Part shown: one piece after another, positions 1 through 8,268 of the stretch
Layout: every line of letters starts with the position of its first letter
How positions within the stretch are numbered: the stretch's first letter is position 1
Origin: Chloroflexota bacterium
Lineage (GTDB): Bacteria; Chloroflexota; JAHJIN01
NCBI GenBank assembly: GCA_018823415.1
Contig: JAHJIN010000482.1
Span: forward strand, 1-64,000
Length of the DNA: 64,000 nucleotides
Direction: 5' to 3'
Notes under the pieces: generated by a model
Databases searched by the model: none
What the model was told of the DNA's origin: nothing
The model's input: the letters and a program-made list of their open reading frames with translations, nothing else
Position numbers and translations under genes: made by a program

Positions 1-1
1 G

Positions 2-694
2 CCACCGCCGCTGGATGAGGCCGGTCTGGCTGCGGTGCTCGACTATGTGGCGTTGACCGGCACGCCCTGGTTCTCCGTGCACCTGGGCTTTGGGGTAGAA
101 AACGTGACCACCGGCGACGGTTTTGACCCGGCCGGGGGCACCGGCCCCCTGGCGCCGGCGGTCGCGCAGGACCGTATCAGCCGCAACGCGCGCACCCTGC
201 GCGATGCCCTGTCGGTGCCGCTGCTGCTGGAAAACGTGCCCCGCTTTCCCAACATCGCCCACGACCACGTCTGCGAGCCGGATTTCATTGCCCGGGTGGT
301 GCAAGCCGCCGATACCTGGTTTTTGCTCGACCTGGCGCACGCCCGGGTCAGCGCGGCCTATCTGGGCTATGACGTCCATGATTACCTGAGTCGACTGCCC
401 CTGGAGCGCACCGTCGAGATCCACCTGAGCGGCCCGCGTTGGGGCCACGAATACCGGCCCGTGCTGGAGGCGGTGCGCCCTGATCTGGCTGCCCAACTGG
501 TAGATGATGTGCTATACGACGTACACGAGCTGCTGCGCCAAGCAGACTATGACCTGTTGGTCTGGGCGCTACGAGAAACGCCCGTCCGGGCCATCACGCT
601 AGAATACTGGCACGACCGGGACGCCCTGCGCGAGCAATTGGTGTGCCTGCGTGCCCTCGTCGCCGCTGCCGTGAACGGTGCGGCAACCCGTTGA
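2..694 (+). CDS. DUF692-family multinuclear iron oxidase, 5' end outside window
   Basis: The frame is open from base 2, so the N-terminus is missing. The visible 230 residues match the DUF692 family (MbnB, TglH and ChrH relatives), TIM-barrel enzymes that use two or three iron ions to oxidise cysteines in peptides or related substrates. Seen in order: HLGFG, LLENV, DLAHARVSA, EIHLSG and LEYWHD, which carry the His, Glu and Asp residues expected as metal ligands. The protein ends 63 bases before a tRNA cluster, and any precursor peptide or partner protein would have to lie upstream, outside the window. Family assignment is firm; substrate is unknown. Confidence 0.8.
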   Translation, partial: PPPLDEAGLAAVLDYVALTGTPWFSVHLGFGVENVTTGDGFDPAGGTGPLAPAVAQDRISRNARTLRDALSVPLLLENVPRFPNIAHDHVCEPDFIARVVQAADTWFLLDLAHARVSAAYLGYDVHDYLSRLPLERTVEIHLSGPRWGHEYRPVLEAVRPDLAAQLVDDVLYDVHELLRQADYDLLVWALRETPVRAITLEYWHDRDALREQLVCLRALVAAAVNGAATR

Positions 695-719
695 CAGTCG
701 CCCATTGCTCTGTTATACT
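691..719 (+). promoter_or_regulatory. Sigma-70-type promoter of the tRNA cluster
   Basis: TTGACA at 691-696, a 17-bp spacer and TATACT at 714-719. The -35 box overlaps the stop region of the DUF692 gene. The first tRNA begins 38 bases after the -10 box, which fits a short precursor leader. Confidence 0.85.
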
Positions 720-757
720 TGGGATGTTGCGAGGAGAGAGGCCGGCCACCCTTTCGC

Positions 758-843
758 GGAGGGATGGCAGAGTGGACGATTGCGGCGGTCTTGAAAACCG
801 TTGACCTTATGGTCCGGGGGTTCGAATCCCTCTCCCTCCGCCA
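758..843 (+). tRNA. tRNA-Ser (anticodon UGA)
   Basis: The acceptor stem GGAGGGA pairs with TCCCTCC at 833-839. Discriminator G840 and an encoded CCA follow. The anticodon loop 790-796 reads CTTGAAA, with TGA at 792-794, closed by GCGGT/ACCGT. A long variable arm, as expected for serine, lies between the anticodon stem and the GGTTCGAATCC T-arm. Confidence 0.95.
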
Positions 844-870
844 CCTGGCCGGTTGCCACCAATTGATCCT

Positions 871-965
871 GGGAAGATGCCGGAGTGGACGATCGGGACC
901 GCCTGCTAAGCGGTTGAGGGGGCATAAAACCTCCTCCGAGGGTTCGAATCCCTCTCTTCCCGCCA
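871..965 (+). tRNA. tRNA-Ser (anticodon GCU)
   Basis: The acceptor stem GGGAAGA (871-877) pairs with TCTTCCC (955-961). G962 is the discriminator and CCA is encoded. The anticodon loop CTGCTAA has GCT at 905-907 between ACCGC and GCGGT. The long variable arm supports serine identity. It is co-transcribed with the preceding tRNA. Confidence 0.95.
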
Positions 966-969
966 GATT

Positions 970-1045
970 GCCCTCGTAGCTCAGGGGATAGAGCGCAGCG
1001 CTGCGGACGCTGAGGCCACAGGTTCAAGTCCTGCCGAGGGCGCCA
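970..1045 (+). tRNA. tRNA-Arg (anticodon GCG)
   Basis: The acceptor stem GCCCTCG (970-976) pairs with CGAGGGC (1035-1041); G1042 and CCA follow. The anticodon stem is CAGCG/CGCTG and the loop CTGCGGA, so the anticodon is GCG (1003-1005), reading CGC. A988 in the D-loop fits the A20 arginine identity element. Most bacteria read CGC with an ACG anticodon edited to ICG, so a G34 version is uncommon. Confidence 0.93.
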
Positions 1046-1054
1046 GTATAGACC

Positions 1055-1087
1055 AGCGAGCCATGTATGCACATGGCTCGCTTTTCT
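1055..1087 (+). terminator. Rho-independent terminator of the tRNA cluster
   Basis: A perfect 12-bp stem, AGCGAGCCATGT (1055-1066) with its complement at 1071-1082, closes a four-base loop and is followed by a T-rich run. It starts 10 bases after the last tRNA. Confidence 0.9.
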
Positions 1088-1100
1088 GTTGACTGTGCTA

Positions 1101-1129
1101 TTGTCATTGCCCCCCGAGTGTGGTAGAAT
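1101..1129 (+). promoter_or_regulatory. Promoter of the STAS membrane protein
   Basis: TTGTCA at 1101-1106, a 17-bp spacer and TAGAAT at 1124-1129, placed directly after the tRNA terminator and 62 bases before the start codon at 1192. Confidence 0.75.
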
Positions 1130-1191
1130 ACTAGCAGAACGTAATCATCGTGGCCCGATTCGCCCACCCAGAGCAGTAACGGAGACTCGCC

Positions 1192-2364
1192 ATGCTTGAG
1201 CCAATCAGACAATGGTTTGCTGCCCCGGTGTTTGCCGACGAGGAAAAGACCCGCGTCGCGGGCCTCCTCAACATTATCCTGATCGTGATTCTGCTGTCGG
1301 TTCTGGCGTTCGTCGTCCTGGCCTTGTTCACGTCCCCTGTCTCGTTGCCCAGCCTGGTTGTGGAAGGGGCGCTCATCCTGGCCGGGTTGGGATTGCTGTT
1401 CCTGATGCGCCGGGGATACGTGCAGCTCGGTGCGTTCTTGCTGTCTTTGGCCTTGTGGGGCATCGTCAGCATCGGGATCTGGTCCTCTGGAGGGCTCCGG
1501 GGCACCGGCCTTTGCAGCTACTTTGGGATCATTATCATTGCCAGCTTGATACTAGGCCGGCGCGGCGGCCTGCTCTTTGGCGGCCTGAGCGTCGCGGCGG
1601 CCACAGCTATCCTGCTTGGCGAGACCTGGACCACCGCTCCGCCTATCCCTGACTATGTTACGCCGTTCTATGCCTGGATCGAGTTTGTCGTGACCGCCGG
1701 TGCAGTCACCGGGTTATTGTACCTCGCCACGCGCGGCCAGGAGCAGACGCTGGCCCGGGCCCAACACAACGAGCAGGCCCTCATCGAGAGCAACCAGGAA
1801 TTGCAAACGGTGCGCGCTTCGCTGGAAGACCGTGTGGCCGAACGAACGCGTGAGTTGGAGCAGATGCTCAAGGCCCAGGGGGATTTGGTGGACACGCAGC
1901 AGCGCCTGCTGGAGACGATCCGCGAGATGTCGACCCCGGTGGTGCCTGTGATGGCCGGCGTGATCGTGCTGCCGCTGGTGGGCACCATAGACAGCCAGCG
2001 GGCCAGAGAGGTGGTAGAGTCGCTGCTGGCCGGCATCGAGATGTACAAGGCCCGGGTGGCGCTGATGGATATTACTGGTGTGCCGGTGGTAGACACCGCG
2101 GTGGCCCACTTGCTTTTGCAGGCCGCCACCGCCGCGCGAATGCTGGGCACGCAGGTAGTGCTGGTGGGGATCCGGCCCGAGGTGGCGCAGACCATCGTCA
2201 ACCTGCACATTGACCTGTCCAATATTACCACCCGGGCCGATCTGCAAGAAGGCGTGGCCTATGCCCAGCGGGTGGTTGGTTCAACCCACGCACGCGCTGG
2301 TGAGGCTGCTAGGGACAGGATACGGGAAAGGGCAGCCGGGTCGCTGGATCGCCTAGCAGGTTGA
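1192..2364 (+). CDS. Membrane protein with coiled coil and RsbR-type STAS domain
   Basis: This 390-residue protein has about six hydrophobic segments in residues 20-180, a coiled coil at about 180-245 (EDRVAERTRELEQMLKAQ region) and a C-terminal STAS domain at about 245-365. The STAS part contains DITGVPVVDTAV and HLLLQAA, the region holding the phosphorylatable Thr/Ser of RsbR-like stressosome proteins. It probably passes a membrane-sensed signal to a sigma-factor or kinase partner-switch. A GGAG ribosome site precedes ATG 1192 and a promoter lies at 1101-1129. No RsbS, RsbT or sigma factor is adjacent. Its last 56 bases overlap the end of the convergent protease gene. Confidence 0.8.
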   Translation: MLEPIRQWFAAPVFADEEKTRVAGLLNIILIVILLSVLAFVVLALFTSPVSLPSLVVEGALILAGLGLLFLMRRGYVQLGAFLLSLALWGIVSIGIWSSGGLRGTGLCSYFGIIIIASLILGRRGGLLFGGLSVAAATAILLGETWTTAPPIPDYVTPFYAWIEFVVTAGAVTGLLYLATRGQEQTLARAQHNEQALIESNQELQTVRASLEDRVAERTRELEQMLKAQGDLVDTQQRLLETIREMSTPVVPVMAGVIVLPLVGTIDSQRAREVVESLLAGIEMYKARVALMDITGVPVVDTAVAHLLLQAATAARMLGTQVVLVGIRPEVAQTIVNLHIDLSNITTRADLQEGVAYAQRVVGSTHARAGEAARDRIRERAAGSLDRLAG

Positions 2365-4483
2365 ACGTTGCCATGAGGTCGCGGGCCGCTGCCGTATCGG
2401 GCAGCCCGCGTTTGGCTTGCAGCACGGCCTCGCCCACAGTTGGGTGAGGCCGTTGGCTTAGGGCCTCCAGCAAGCCCCGAATGAGAAAGCTCTGGTCGGT
2501 GGGCAGCGACTCGCTGGTGGGCGCCAGCACGGCAATGGCGCCGCCTTGCGGGGCCAGCAGCAGCGCCTCGGCCAGGCATTGGGCCTGCGGGTGGTGATAG
2601 TACCCGTCCAGGCAGGTCATGGTGGCGATAAAAGGCCGCCGATCCCCGTTGCGCAGCGCGGCCACGTCATCCATCCGGAAAAGTTGCTTGTCGGTCCACA
2701 CATTGATCCCGGCGTGCCCCAGGTAGGTCATCAGCAGCGCCCCCTGGTCCCACTCGGCCAGCAGGTGCTCGCGGGCCGCCTCGGGCGAGGCCAGGTCTCC
2801 CTGATATACCCGCACGACGTTGGTCCCCGTGAGCGCTGGCGACGCGGCCAATTCCTCGGCCATGCTGCGAAACTGGGGCTCTTTGCCATCGGCCACGAAC
2901 AGGACGCGGCACTGCCAGTCGCCGGACGCGGTGTCGCGTTCATAGGCTACCAGTCGTTGGGCCAGTGCCCGGGCCTCTTCTACCGTCCCCACCGACAGGC
3001 GGCCCAGAGCCAACTCGGGCCGGCCGTCGTCGTCGGCCACGTCGGCGAACCAATTGTCGCTGCCGGTCTCGCCCACATAGGAACTGTGGAGCAGATACGT
3101 GGGCACCAGGTTCTTGTGCGGCGCATCCAGCACGTCGCGATAGTCATAGCTGGCGGTGCCGGCCAGTACGACGAACCGGGGAGCCGGTTGTGCCCAGTTG
3201 GTGTAGGCATAGGTCAGCCAGTCTTTGAGGGCCTGGGGCGTGGCTTCGCCATAGCTAAAGGCATCATACACGGCCTGGATGTCTACCATCAGGGTGGCTA
3301 GTCCTTGCTCACGCCGCCAGTCAGCCAGAGGCTGCAGGGCCGGGAGCAGGTCGGCCGGGGCCACCAGCATCCAATCGGCCTGCGTGGCCGGGTCGCGCAG
3401 AGACGAACCAGCCGCCGCCACGACGCGGGCCGGTCGCAGCCAGCCATCCGGCCCGGCCGCAGCATAGTCGCGGGTGCCGGTGAGGGCCGTGGTGAACGCC
3501 GGCGTCAGGCCGGTCAGTTGCACCGGCGCCAGTGGGTCGGTGACGTCATAGACCACGAGTGGCGCGCCGAATCCAGCCGGTTGATACGTGCCGGGTGGCG
3601 TGGCAAAGCTCAGGCGGTCGGCCACGGCCGCCAGCCGGCGCGGATACGCGACCTCGACCCGGTCCAGCAGCACGATGTCGGCCGGGGCGCCGGTGTCGCC
3701 GGGCAGGCGCACCGCCAGGGTGTTCTCGCCGTCGCGCCAGGTATCGGCCGGCACCAGGACGTCGATCTCGTGCGGCGTGGCGCCGTCCCACTGGTCGTCG
3801 GCCACGGACTGGCCGTTGAGGACGAGCTGCACGTGATGGTCGGGTTGGACCGGGGCCTGGGTGCTGCCCAGCAGGGCCACCCGCAGCCGACTGGGGCCGG
3901 CGGCGCGCTCGTCTAGCGCAAAGGTGATAGTATAGGCCCGGGGGGCCGTGAGCGAGACCCAGAACCAACGCGCGTTGTCCTGGGGCGCGCGGGCGTAATA
4001 GACCTGCTCTTGTTTCAGGCGCAGCGTAGCCGTATAGACCGTGCGCGGGGGCGCGCCTGATGGCGCGTTATCGGGCGCCGATTCGCGCTGGGCCGGGGCC
4101 ACGGCTTCGCCGGTCAGGGCGACCCAGTAGGCCGATTCGGCGGCATAGGGGCTGCGGTTGGCCTGCCCGTAGAACACCAGGGCGTCGCCGTCGATGGCAC
4201 GCGGGATGGACTGGTCGTGCCAGGTGAGGGCAAGGTCCGAGGCGCGCGCGGCTGCACCGGCCAGACCGGCGGCTTCCAGGTCGGACAGGGGCACGCGATA
4301 GAGGCCGTCCTGCGCCACATAGAGCTTGATGGCCGAGACGGACGTGGTCGCGCCGGGCGTCTGGGGGCTGGGGCTGGCGGCCGGCGATGGGGTCAGCCAG
4401 GTCTCGCCGACCCACCAGGCAATGGCAGCCAGCACGATCAATAACGCCAGCGCCGCCAGGGCGATGGCCGCGATACGTTTCAT
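2309..4483 (-). CDS. Membrane-anchored C25 (gingipain-like) cysteine protease
   Basis: This 724-residue protein starts with an N-terminal signal anchor (residues 5-28, very hydrophobic) and a short Pro/Ser linker. A beta-rich region with lectin-like appearance follows (about 150-290), then a C-terminal caspase-fold region of the C25 family from about 370 to the end. The candidate catalytic pair is His of YLGHAG (about 590) and Cys of TMTCLDG (about 624), at the spacing typical of gingipains. The FNLLGDPATRLPFP ending is also characteristic. The start codon lies one base after the stop of the upstream gene (TAG-C-ATG), so translation is coupled. It acts outside the membrane; substrate unknown. 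Confidence 0.8.
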   Translation of the reverse strand: MKRIAAIALAALALLIVLAAIAWWVGETWLTPSPAASPSPQTPGATTSVSAIKLYVAQDGLYRVPLSDLEAAGLAGAAARASDLALTWHDQSIPRAIDGDALVFYGQANRSPYAAESAYWVALTGEAVAPAQRESAPDNAPSGAPPRTVYTATLRLKQEQVYYARAPQDNARWFWVSLTAPRAYTITFALDERAAGPSRLRVALLGSTQAPVQPDHHVQLVLNGQSVADDQWDGATPHEIDVLVPADTWRDGENTLAVRLPGDTGAPADIVLLDRVEVAYPRRLAAVADRLSFATPPGTYQPAGFGAPLVVYDVTDPLAPVQLTGLTPAFTTALTGTRDYAAAGPDGWLRPARVVAAAGSSLRDPATQADWMLVAPADLLPALQPLADWRREQGLATLMVDIQAVYDAFSYGEATPQALKDWLTYAYTNWAQPAPRFVVLAGTASYDYRDVLDAPHKNLVPTYLLHSSYVGETGSDNWFADVADDDGRPELALGRLSVGTVEEARALAQRLVAYERDTASGDWQCRVLFVADGKEPQFRSMAEELAASPALTGTNVVRVYQGDLASPEAAREHLLAEWDQGALLMTYLGHAGINVWTDKQLFRMDDVAALRNGDRRPFIATMTCLDGYYHHPQAQCLAEALLLAPQGGAIAVLAPTSESLPTDQSFLIRGLLEALSQRPHPTVGEAVLQAKRGLPDTAAARDLMATFNLLGDPATRLPFPVSCP

Positions 4484-4484
4484 G

Positions 4485-5462
4485 CTATGATTCCTTTCGG
4501 CCCCGGGCTATCATGATGGCAAATCCGGCCACCAGTGCCAGCAACAGCGCCGCGCCGGCCAGTAGCCAGCTGTAGGATAGGGCCGTCACGCACAAGTTGC
4601 CCACGTACAGGGATTGCCCGGCGGGCACGGTGGGGTATGGCGTGGCCGAGGCGGTGGGCGACGGGCCGGGCGTGTCGGTGGGGCCGGCGGTGGGCGTGGG
4701 GCTGGTGTTGGGCGGCTCGGTGGGGCCGACGCCGGGCGACAGGGTGGGCTGGACCGGCGTGACGCTGACCCCGGGCGGTGTCGTGGGGGGCTGCGTGGCA
4801 ATGGGTGGCGGCGTGGTGCCGGGCCGGCGCGTGGCCGTCGCGGTAGCGGTGGGCGGGCGCACGGTGACCGTTGGGGCCGGCGTGCGCGTGGCCGTGGCCG
4901 TTCCCGGGCCGGGATAGCCCGGCTGCGTGGCCGTAGGCGACGGGGTGGCGGTGCGCGTGCCGGTGGGTGTGGGAGTGGCGGTGTCGTTTGGCGTCGCGGT
5001 AGCCGTCGGTACGGTCGGCGTGGGCGTATTGGTGGCTGTGGGAGGGAGAGTGGCTGTGGCGGTCGCAGTAGGTGTGGGCGTCTCGGTGGGGGCAGCACCG
5101 GTGGTCGCGCCGGATATGGGGCCGTTCCACTGGGCATTGCCGCCCAGATCGATGGATTGCAGCTTGTAGTAATAGGTCACGCCCGGTTCCACGTTGCCGT
5201 CGGTGAACTGGTAAGAGGCGCCCACCGGCGAGCCGGGTGGTACCTGGCTGGGGATAAACTGCGGGTTGATCTGGCTAAAGGGACCGCCCTCGGCCGTGGC
5301 GCGATGCAGGTTAAAGCCAGCGTTGTCGATCTCGGAGGCGGTTTCCCACACGATGTCGATGCTGCTCTCATGGCCCACCGTGTGGAAATCACTGAGCGTG
5401 ACCACGCTGGGCGGCTGCAAGGCCAGGAACAGGACCAGCACATAGATAAACCAGCTACTCAT
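4485..5462 (-). CDS. Surface protein: FN3-like domain, Thr/Pro-rich stalk, C-terminal TM
   Basis: The protein has 325 residues. The chosen start is ATG at 5462, preceded by GGAG and downstream of a promoter at 5492-5520; the frame is open far upstream but that part is antisense to ttuA-like and lacks plausible composition. Residues 1-18 form a signal sequence. Residues 20-115 resemble an FN3 domain (DIVWETASEIDNAGFNLHR, YYYKLQSID). Residues 115-285 are a Thr/Pro/Ala repeat stalk. A TM segment (LLAGAALLLALVAGFAIMI) and a basic tail end the protein. It is the first gene of a two-gene operon with the C25 protease and may be its surface partner or substrate (inference). Confidence 0.75.
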   Translation of the reverse strand: MSSWFIYVLVLFLALQPPSVVTLSDFHTVGHESSIDIVWETASEIDNAGFNLHRATAEGGPFSQINPQFIPSQVPPGSPVGASYQFTDGNVEPGVTYYYKLQSIDLGGNAQWNGPISGATTGAAPTETPTPTATATATLPPTATNTPTPTVPTATATPNDTATPTPTGTRTATPSPTATQPGYPGPGTATATRTPAPTVTVRPPTATATATRRPGTTPPPIATQPPTTPPGVSVTPVQPTLSPGVGPTEPPNTSPTPTAGPTDTPGPSPTASATPYPTVPAGQSLYVGNLCVTALSYSWLLAGAALLLALVAGFAIMIARGRKES

Positions 5463-5491
5463 CGGGCTTGCTCCATCATGGAATAGGCTAG

Positions 5492-5520
5492 ATTCTACCA
5501 CGCCTGACGGGTCTGCGCAA
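5492..5520 (-). promoter_or_regulatory. Minus-strand promoter for the stalk protein/C25 operon
   Basis: On the minus strand, TTGCGC (5520-5515), a 17-bp spacer and TAGAAT (5497-5492). It stands back to back with the promoter at 5550-5578, so the intergenic space is a divergent promoter region. Confidence 0.65.
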
Positions 5521-5549
5521 GCCGATGCCGGTCCGCCGGCCGCGTCCAC

Positions 5550-5578
5550 TTGACAGCGCCTACCCCCTATGTTACCAT
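5550..5578 (+). promoter_or_regulatory. Promoter of the tRNA-modification genes
   Basis: TTGACA at 5550-5555, a 17-bp spacer and TACCAT at 5573-5578, located 50 bases before ATG 5628. Confidence 0.7.
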
Positions 5579-5627
5579 CTGCCGGCCGGTTGGTGCCGGC
5601 CATCACTCGAACACAAGCTGGTGGGCC

Positions 5628-6536
5628 ATGAAATGCCAGGGCTGCGGCGGCAGCGCCGTGATCAAGATGCGCCAGCACAAGCTGGCCCTGTGCGCCGATT
5701 GCTTTCCTGATTGGCTGCGCCGGCGCGTGCAGCACACCATCGAGCGGTACGGGATGTTTGGGCCGGCCGACAAGGTGCTGGTAGCCGTGTCTGGCGGCAA
5801 GGACAGCTTGGCCTTGTGGGACATGTTGGCGGCGTTGGACTATCAGTCCGAGGGCGTGTATATCGACCTGGGCATCCCGCACGGGGACTATTCGGCGCAG
5901 TCGCGGGGCCGGGCGTTGGCCTTTGCCCAGGCGCGGGGACTGACCCTGCACGTGGTCGATCTGGTCGCCACGTATGGGGCCAGCGTGCCGGAAAAGGCGC
6001 GCGCGCTGCGAGGCCGCAGCGCCTGCTCGCTGTGTGGCATGGTGAAACGCCACGAGATGAACCGGGTGGCCCGGGAAAGCGATTGCACTGTCCTTGCCAC
6101 CGGCCACAACCTGGACGACGAAGCGGCGACGTTGTTTGGCAATACCCTGCGCTGGCAGACCGGCTACCTGGCCCGGCAGGCCCCGGTCCTCCCAGCCTCC
6201 AGCGATGGGTTCATGCGTAAGGTCAAGCCCCTGTGCCGCGTCGCCGAGCGCGAATCGGCGGCCTATGCCCTGCTCCAGGGCATCGACTATGTGCGCGACG
6301 AGTGCCCTTTTTCCGAGCGTGCCACGTCGCTGGTCTACAAGCGCCTGCTCAATGACCTGGAGTCGCGCAGCCCGGCGGCCAAGCAGAGCTTTTACCTCGA
6401 GTTCCTCAAGGCCCGGGACCGGGGCGCGGTCCAGTTTCAAGAGGTCGAGCGTCCGCCCATGACCTCGTGCGAGCAATGCGGTCAGCCCACCACGGCCGGG
6501 GGGTTGTGCGCGTTCTGCCGCCTATGGGAGGTTTGA
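5628..6536 (+). CDS. TtuA/Ncs6-type tRNA 2-thiolation enzyme
   Basis: This 302-residue ATP-pyrophosphatase (PP-loop) activates a tRNA uridine for sulfur transfer. An N-terminal zinc motif CQGCGG...CADC (residues 3-25) is followed by the PP-loop SGGKDS. The cysteines of ACSLCG and of PLCRV are the expected ligands of the catalytic 4Fe-4S cluster, and a second zinc motif CEQCGQ...CAFC ends the protein. These features define TtuA and its eukaryotic/archaeal Ncs6 relatives. ATG 5628 was chosen because it starts exactly at the zinc motif and lies downstream of the promoter. The next gene, a queuosine precursor transporter, follows within 6 bases, which makes this a tRNA modification operon. Confidence 0.85.
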   Translation: MKCQGCGGSAVIKMRQHKLALCADCFPDWLRRRVQHTIERYGMFGPADKVLVAVSGGKDSLALWDMLAALDYQSEGVYIDLGIPHGDYSAQSRGRALAFAQARGLTLHVVDLVATYGASVPEKARALRGRSACSLCGMVKRHEMNRVARESDCTVLATGHNLDDEAATLFGNTLRWQTGYLARQAPVLPASSDGFMRKVKPLCRVAERESAAYALLQGIDYVRDECPFSERATSLVYKRLLNDLESRSPAAKQSFYLEFLKARDRGAVQFQEVERPPMTSCEQCGQPTTAGGLCAFCRLWEV

Positions 6537-6541
6537 AGCCA

Positions 6542-7231
6542 ATGACATCCCCTACCACTCGCCGGGGCTATCGCTATTTTGACTTGGTGATGGCCGTCTT
6601 TGTGGCCGTGCTGCTCATCAGCAATGTGGCCTCGTCCAAGATACTGGACCTGGGGCCGTTTACCTTTGACGGCGGCACCATCCTGTTCCCCATCAGCTAT
6701 ATCTTTGGCGATGTCCTCACCGAGGTGTATGGCTATGCCCGGTCCCGGCGCGTGATCTGGATCGGGTTCGGGTGCGCGCTGCTCATGTCGGTCACGTTTG
6801 CCATCGTGGGCGCGCTGCCGTCCAACGCCGAGTGGGGCAACCAGGCAGCCTACGAGGTCATCCTGGGTCAGACGCCGCGCATCGTCATTGCCAGCCTCAT
6901 CGCCTATTTCGCCGGCGAGTTCTCCAACTCGTTCACCCTGGCCAAGATGAAGGTGTGGACCGGAGGACGCTGGCTGTGGACGCGTACCATCGGCAGTACC
7001 CTGGTGGGCGAGGGCGTGGACACGCTGCTGTTCGTGATCATCGCCTTTGCCGGACTATACTCGACCGAGGTCCTGGTCGCCATCATCATCTCCAATTACG
7101 TCTTCAAGTGCAGTTTCGAAGCCCTGGCCACGCCGGCTACTTACTGGATCGTCAACCACCTCAAGCGCGCCGAACGCGAGGATTATTACGATTATCATAC
7201 GGACTTTAATCCCTTTCGCGTTGTTGAATAG
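6542..7231 (+). CDS. Queuosine precursor transporter (YhhQ/VUT family)
   Basis: This 229-residue integral membrane protein belongs to the YhhQ family, which imports the queuosine precursors preQ0 and preQ1. Family signatures are ISNVASSKI near residue 25, FPISYIFGDVLTEVYGY at about 50-66, and FAGEFSNSF with LAKMK at about 120-135. The start is set by GGGAGG at 6526-6531, ten bases before ATG 6542; an upstream in-frame ATG overlaps that site. It is co-transcribed with the thiolase gene, so both serve tRNA anticodon modification. Confidence 0.88.
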   Translation: MTSPTTRRGYRYFDLVMAVFVAVLLISNVASSKILDLGPFTFDGGTILFPISYIFGDVLTEVYGYARSRRVIWIGFGCALLMSVTFAIVGALPSNAEWGNQAAYEVILGQTPRIVIASLIAYFAGEFSNSFTLAKMKVWTGGRWLWTRTIGSTLVGEGVDTLLFVIIAFAGLYSTEVLVAIIISNYVFKCSFEALATPATYWIVNHLKRAEREDYYDYHTDFNPFRVVE

Positions 7232-7278
7232 GCAAATGAGCAGATGGGCAAATCCCATTTGCTACACAGGGGGACAAA

Positions 7279-8202
7279 ATGGACAACGTACCAAATTTAC
7301 CAGTTACCCAATCACCCAACCACCGCTCCGGCTTTGTGGCGATCGTGGGCCGGCCTAACGCGGGCAAATCCACCTTGATGAACGCCCTGGTGGGCGAAAA
7401 GATCGCCATCGTGTCCCCCAAACCGCAAACCACGCGGACGCGCATCATGGGCGTGCTGACCCGGCCCGAAGCGCAGGTCATCTTTTTGGACACGCCGGGC
7501 TGGCACGCGCCGCTGCACAAGCTGGGCGAATATATGGTGGGCGAGGTGCGCCGGGCCGTGCCCGACGCCGACCTGGTCCTGTTCCTGGTGGACCTGGCGA
7601 CGCCGCCGGATGACCAGGATCGTTCACTGGCCGGGCTACTGCGTCAGGCCGCGGTTCCCATCGTGCTGGTGGGCAACAAGGTCGATCTGCTGGGCAACCA
7701 GTCGGCCGACGCGGCCCTGGCTCCCTATCGCACGTTGCTGCCCGAGGCTGATGCCCTTGTTATCTCGGCGCTCACCGGTCTGGGCCTGGCAGATCTGCTG
7801 GCGGCCATTGTCGCGCGCCTGCCAGAAGGGCCGCAGTATTACCCGGCCGACATGGTGACCGACCAGCCCGAGCGCGTCGTCGCCGCCGAGATGGTGCGCG
7901 AGCAGGTGCTTCAGCACACTCACCAGGAGATCCCTCACGCTGTGGCCGTCGAAGTGGACGAGTTCAAGGTGCGCGACGACGGCACCACGTACATCCGTGC
8001 TGTCATCTATGTGGAGCACGACTCGCAAAAGGGCATCGTCATCGGCCAGGGCGGGGCCATGCTCAAGACCATCGGCCGGGACGCCCGGCGCGAGCTGGAG
8101 CGCTTTGTGGAAGGCAAGGTCTATCTGGACCTGTGGGTCAAGGTGAAAAAGAACTGGCGTAAAAAGGACGGCGATTTGCAGTGGTTGGGATACAGATCGT
8201 GA
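7279..8202 (+). CDS. era: GTPase Era
   Basis: Era binds the 3' end of 16S rRNA and acts as a GTP-dependent checkpoint in 30S maturation. The 307-residue sequence has G1 GRPNAGKS (about 24-31), switch I with QTTRTRI, G3 DTPG, G4 NKVD and G5 SAL. The C-terminal KH domain carries GQGGAMLKTIGRDARRELE. The short N-terminal extension before the GTPase fold comes from DNA with period-8 repetition (ACCCAATC-like), which may be a repeat invasion. A GGGGA site precedes ATG 7279. Confidence 0.95.
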   Translation: MDNVPNLPVTQSPNHRSGFVAIVGRPNAGKSTLMNALVGEKIAIVSPKPQTTRTRIMGVLTRPEAQVIFLDTPGWHAPLHKLGEYMVGEVRRAVPDADLVLFLVDLATPPDDQDRSLAGLLRQAAVPIVLVGNKVDLLGNQSADAALAPYRTLLPEADALVISALTGLGLADLLAAIVARLPEGPQYYPADMVTDQPERVVAAEMVREQVLQHTHQEIPHAVAVEVDEFKVRDDGTTYIRAVIYVEHDSQKGIVIGQGGAMLKTIGRDARRELERFVEGKVYLDLWVKVKKNWRKKDGDLQWLGYRS

Positions 8203-8204
8203 TG

Positions 8205-8254
8205 CGTCAAAACGTCAAATGGGAACTGTGACGCCTGGCGAGTGACGTTTGACG
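8205..8254. repeat. TTTGACG heptad repeats, both orientations
   Basis: CGTCAAA occurs at 8205-8211 and 8213-8219, and its complement appears as AGTGACG-TTTGACG at 8241-8254. The same 14-base string recurs after hypA at 21755-21768, and a related pair stands at 15156-15169. All three sit in gene junctions. Confidence 0.6.
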
Positions 8255-8268
8255 AATTGGAGGACGGC

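Noticed and set aside
2-694. Annotation of the first gene as complete from the GTG at 35
   Set aside because: The frame is open to the window edge and the DUF692 barrel needs about 50 more N-terminal residues.
4640-5120. Repetitive DNA that at first sight resembles a repeat array
   Set aside because: It encodes the Thr/Pro stalk; there are no constant repeats or spacers of CRISPR type. No CRISPR array was seen anywhere in the window.
5463-6476. N-terminal extension of the minus-strand stalk protein across the tRNA thiolase gene
   Set aside because: The extension is exactly antisense to conserved thiolase coding sequence and lacks a signal peptide, whereas ATG 5462 begins a proper signal sequence after a promoter.
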